A program made the position numbers and the translations under genes. Under the pieces are notes generated by a model. It made no database searches, was not told the origin of the DNA, and saw only the letters and a list, made by a program, of their open reading frames with translations. Below, in pieces: positions 60,701 through 64,000 of a stretch of 64,000 nucleotides of DNA. The stretch spans positions 10,033,501 through 10,097,500 of the forward strand of contig CM061102.1 in NCBI GenBank assembly GCA_030770545.1, in the 5' to 3' direction. This DNA comes from Macropodus opercularis (Eukaryota; Chordata; Actinopteri; Anabantiformes; Osphronemidae). Within the stretch, counting starts at the first letter, position 1; the number at the start of each line of letters is the position of its first letter.

Positions 60701-63650
60701 GTCTCCTGCGCGACTTTGCTCTCGCCTTTCCTCACTCAGCCTTTTTTCTTTCTTTTCCTCAGCAATGATGTCATCGTTGTCTTAGCATATCTCTTCCATT
60801 TTTTTCCCCTCACAGTTGCAGTCTGTTCTCTTGATTTGCCTTTGACTCTTCCTCAACACAAGGTTGAGCTTCTGTTTCTTGGTGCTGTACATTTCTGACA
60901 AGTGCAGGTGACATGGTGCACAGGTTAGTTATATTTGGACAAAGGGCATGTAGACAACCTGCTTTTAATTTCAGAATTTAGGTCAGCAGGATGGAAACTA
61001 GGAAGACTTTCTTCCTGTGGATCACTTCACTGAAGTCAGCTCTGTTTGTTAAAAAACTCAATGGCAGCTGTGACGATAACAAGCTTTGATTCCAGTCTGA
61101 TACTTACAGATGTCACATAGTTTATATGGTAGATATGAAATTGAAACGCCTGAGGTTAAAGGTAACGTATTTAAATATTAGATCTAAATTCAAAAATTTA
61201 GACCTCAATGGACACACCCTTAAATTTGTGCCTGCAGTACCTGAACTAGTACAGATGAACTTACAAATTACTCAAAATGAAGGAAGCATAAGACTTTGTT
61301 GTTCTGTCTGTGGCAGGTGTTTGGGGAAGTCAAGTCGTGGTGCCTCAGAGGGTGAGTGCTGTGCTGGGGAAGAACGTGTCGTTGGAGTGTAGGGTGGAGG
61401 TTGGTGCCAACCTTACTCTTACACAGAGCTCCTGGGAGCGCCGCTTGCCTACGGGCTCCGTCACAGTGGCCGTCTACAACCCTGAGTTTGGCATCTCCAT
61501 CCCTCCAGAGTTCATCCATCGCTTGCGTTTTCGCTCACCCTCCTCTTATGATGCCACAATCATACTGGAAAATGTGGGTTTTTCTGACGTTGGGATCTAT
61601 ACTTGTAAAGTTGCGACATTTCCCCTGGGAAATACTCAAGCTTCCACTACTGTCAATGTACTCGGTGAGTATGTACATTTAAATGTGCTGCTGTAGTTTG
61701 TAATCAGTTCAGTAATAATCTTAATATCATACTGTTGTTTTTAATGTTCATATAAATGATGTCCCTCTTAATTTTGCATCTGGCTTTTGAATTACTTCTT
61801 GTTAGAACATTACAAAATTACATTACTTTAAAGACGACATCTTGATTTTTTATATATATATATATATATACACACATTTTTTTTTTTTTGAGAAACTCCT
61901 CATTTATTGTAGAAACCAGAGGTTATTTACCCAATAATGCTGGGATTATAACATTCTGTTTATTCTTGTAAGATGTTTCAAAGGAATCTGTCTGACTTTG
62001 CATGACCAGTCTCTACAGTTGTCAGCTGGCTAAAGCAGAGACACCTCCAGAGAAGGATGGAGAACAATGAATATGACAACATCACAAAACATTGTTTTAG
62101 TTCAGTGTCTGGTATTACAGGAGCCATTGCAGTTTCTGATCAGTGTTTTCAGTTTTGTTTAATGGATTACTCCTCATTTTGTGTTCATTTGGGTCAGTGC
62201 AGCCTCACAAACACAGTGCGTGTCTGTGCACTCGGTCTGTTTTCACAAACGAATCACAGGGGTGACTAGAGCTGCTAATGATGGTCTGGAATTTGTAGTG
62301 GAAGGCAGGAAAAAATGCAATTATAGTTGTAGGAGAAGAAAACTGCTATTGATAAAACGGTGTAATGCGAAGCTTTAAGGTTTGAATTGAACTGCGTCCG
62401 ATTCTTAACACTTCTTTTTCCTTACTTTGCTCACTGTTCGAACCACAGTGGAGCCAAAGATCTACGTGTCTGCAGGTTCAACTGCCCTGATTGATGGTGG
62501 CAATGAAACTGTGGTGGCCACCTGCACTGCTGAGCGAGCGCGGCCCCCTGCTGAGGTCTCCTGGGAGTCCAATCTTTTTGGCCAGTCAGAAGTACAGCTG
62601 TTTGACGAAGTCAATGGTACCACCAGCACACAAGTGCGCTACCTGTGGCAGCCCACGCGTCACGTCCAAGGCCAGACACTCACATGTGTGGTTCGCCACC
62701 CAGCTCTGCAGAGTGACTTCAGGATCCCCTACCAGCTCAATGTGCAGTGTGGGTACCTTTGAGGGATTATAGGCTAATATACAGTATTAACAGCTCAAAC
62801 CTTATGGGATTCATTTGGTATTTTCACTAGCGACAGATGTCTTAGGAAAATACATTTTTGAAACCGGTTTCTCTTTTTAGAAATGAATGAATGTGGACAA
62901 CTAACTGGTATAGCAGGGCCTAAATGTTGAAAGCTTGACAGAAATGTCCATTTCTTTGTTGCCTGACATGACCAGTGGTGACATTTATTTATCTAAAGCA
63001 CTTGAGCCACAATTCACCACAGAGTTGCTCAACTGACAGAGATAAAATTTCTGGTTCTATGAAACTATACTTAGCACGCTGGTGTATGCAGATTTTAGTT
63101 AACCCAGCTGGAGCGCTGTCTTTGTACAGAAAGGGGCTGAGTTTCAGTGTTTATCAGACTCAGCAACTGATATTGTGAGTCATATTTAGAGGATGTTTAT
63201 AGGCCGTTTATAAACCTGTAATGCTGCACTTTTTTAATTTGGTATTTTTATTATCCCTCTGTAGTTGCTCCAGATATCTCTGTAGTGGGCTATGACGGAG
63301 ACTGGTATGTGGGTCGGGAAAATGTTCAAATGACTTGCAAAGCCAATGCAAACCCACCAGCTCATCACTTTAGATGGATCAGGTATGTTTGACAGTTTTA
63401 TTTTTTTTATTTTTTTTTATTGGCTATAACCTAATATAGTAAAAAATGCTACGTGTAGGATTACATTGTTATGTTTGTGTGTTATCTGTGCATCACAGGT
63501 TGGACAGTGAAATGCCAGAAGGAGTGAAAGTAATCAACAGTAGTTTGCTCTTCCTGCGTCCCCTACACCGGAATGACTCTGGAGTTTACAGGTGTGAGGT
63601 TGCCAATGACATCAACTTGCGCAGTCGGGATGTGCGTATTCTCATACAAG
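57793..63650 (+). CDS. nectin3: Nectin-3-like cell adhesion receptor (5' part; 3' end outside window)
   Basis: Ca-independent immunoglobulin-type adhesion receptor of adherens junctions and synapses. Exons: 57793-57871 (signal peptide, hydrophobic VALFHLLCGITG), 61317-61664 (Ig-V), 62449-62748 (Ig-C1), 63265-63382 and 63499-63650 (Ig-C2). All junctions are in phase 1 or 2 and join in frame. Nectin hallmarks are GKNVSLEC, the Ig-V end YTCKVATFPLGNTQASTT, DGGNETVVATC, CVVRHPAL, VVGYDGDWYVGR and CKANANPP. These agree with nectin-3 better than nectin-1, -2 or -4 as I know them. Several N-glycosylation sequons are present (NLT, NET, NGT, NSS, NDS). The membrane segment, the afadin-binding tail and the stop lie beyond 64000. 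The signal-peptide exon is less certain than the Ig exons. Confidence 0.85.
57872..61316 (+). other. nectin intron 1
   Basis: AT-rich sequence of 3.4 kb with a CTCF-like match at 59097-59110. No other feature is recognised. Confidence 0.6.
61665..62448 (+). other. nectin intron 2
   Basis: Contains a short AT run at about 61850-61870 followed by poly(T). Nothing else is recognised. Confidence 0.7.
62749..63264 (+). other. nectin intron 3
   Basis: Donor GTGGGT, acceptor CTGTAG. No other feature is seen. Confidence 0.7.
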
Positions 63651-64000
63651 GTGAGCGGAGTGTCCACCCCAGTACACAGCTGACTCTTCTTCCCTTAGGA
63701 AGCATGTCATGGGGCGTATCATTGCCCTTCAAGCTGAAATGTGACACTGTCATTCTCACCCATACTGTAAAACAGCCACCAAAGGTACAGTGTGTGAGCC
63801 CTGATAATATTAGATTTAATCTTAATTGCATGCTGGGTAATCTTGATTAACTTTAGGTCTCTAGATGCTCAAACGGGGAGTTCCTCTGCTAAACGGCAGC
63901 AAATATTTAAGGCCTCTTCAGTCCACAGTGCACGGCTTCCGCTTTGTCCTTTTAGCTTGGCAAGTGTTGTGTTTTGTGTGCGTGAGTCTTCTGTTTCCTT
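63651..64000 (+). other. nectin intron 5 (partial)
   Basis: Follows a GTGAGC donor. An open frame continues for a while past the donor but has no immunoglobulin-like content. Confidence 0.6.

Overview
This is a window of vertebrate, almost certainly teleost fish, nuclear DNA. Genes are split into short GT-AG exons. Proteins match bony-vertebrate families at full length, intergenic DNA is AT-rich with CA/TG/AT microsatellites, and several degenerate elements resemble interspersed repeats common in percomorph fish. There is no bacterial or viral gene content.

Layout from left to right: the last four coding exons of pafah1b2 (+, 429-1644); tagln (-, 8976-9903, with a probable 5' UTR exon near 12270-12340); about 7.3 kb without a recognised gene; a Cx34/35/36-family neuronal connexin (-, 20852-32538) with two coding exons split by a 10.75 kb intron; rab6a (+, 36956-41977); dnajb13 (+, 43735-45990); one uncoupling protein, ucp2/ucp3 type (-, 46953-48323); ppme1 (+, 50752-55069); and the first five exons of a nectin-3-like adhesion receptor (+, 57793 to beyond the window).

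The order rab6a - dnajb13 - ucp - ppme1 corresponds to human 11q13.4. pafah1b2 and tagln correspond to human 11q23.3. The window therefore joins two blocks that are far apart on one human chromosome. The genes do not form a pathway. They cover phospholipid acetylhydrolysis and dynein regulation, actin binding in smooth muscle, electrical synapses, Golgi traffic, motile cilia, mitochondrial carrier transport, PP2A demethylation and cell adhesion.

The most notable observations are: (1) a tandem pair of 94-nt, same-phase, probably mutually exclusive exons in rab6a, one encoding a Rab6A-like and the other a Rab6B-like segment; (2) two apparent U12-type introns, an AT-AC intron in ppme1 and a GT-AG intron in rab6a; (3) a GC-AG intron in tagln; (4) an RFX X-box about 100 bp upstream of the ciliary gene dnajb13; (5) a possible 1.57 kb element with about 50-bp inverted ends inside the connexin intron; (6) two perfect hairpins set back to back at 35527-35600; and (7) an unexplained coding-like segment in rab6a intron 1. 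All exon boundaries were read by eye from splice signals and reading frame, without transcripts.
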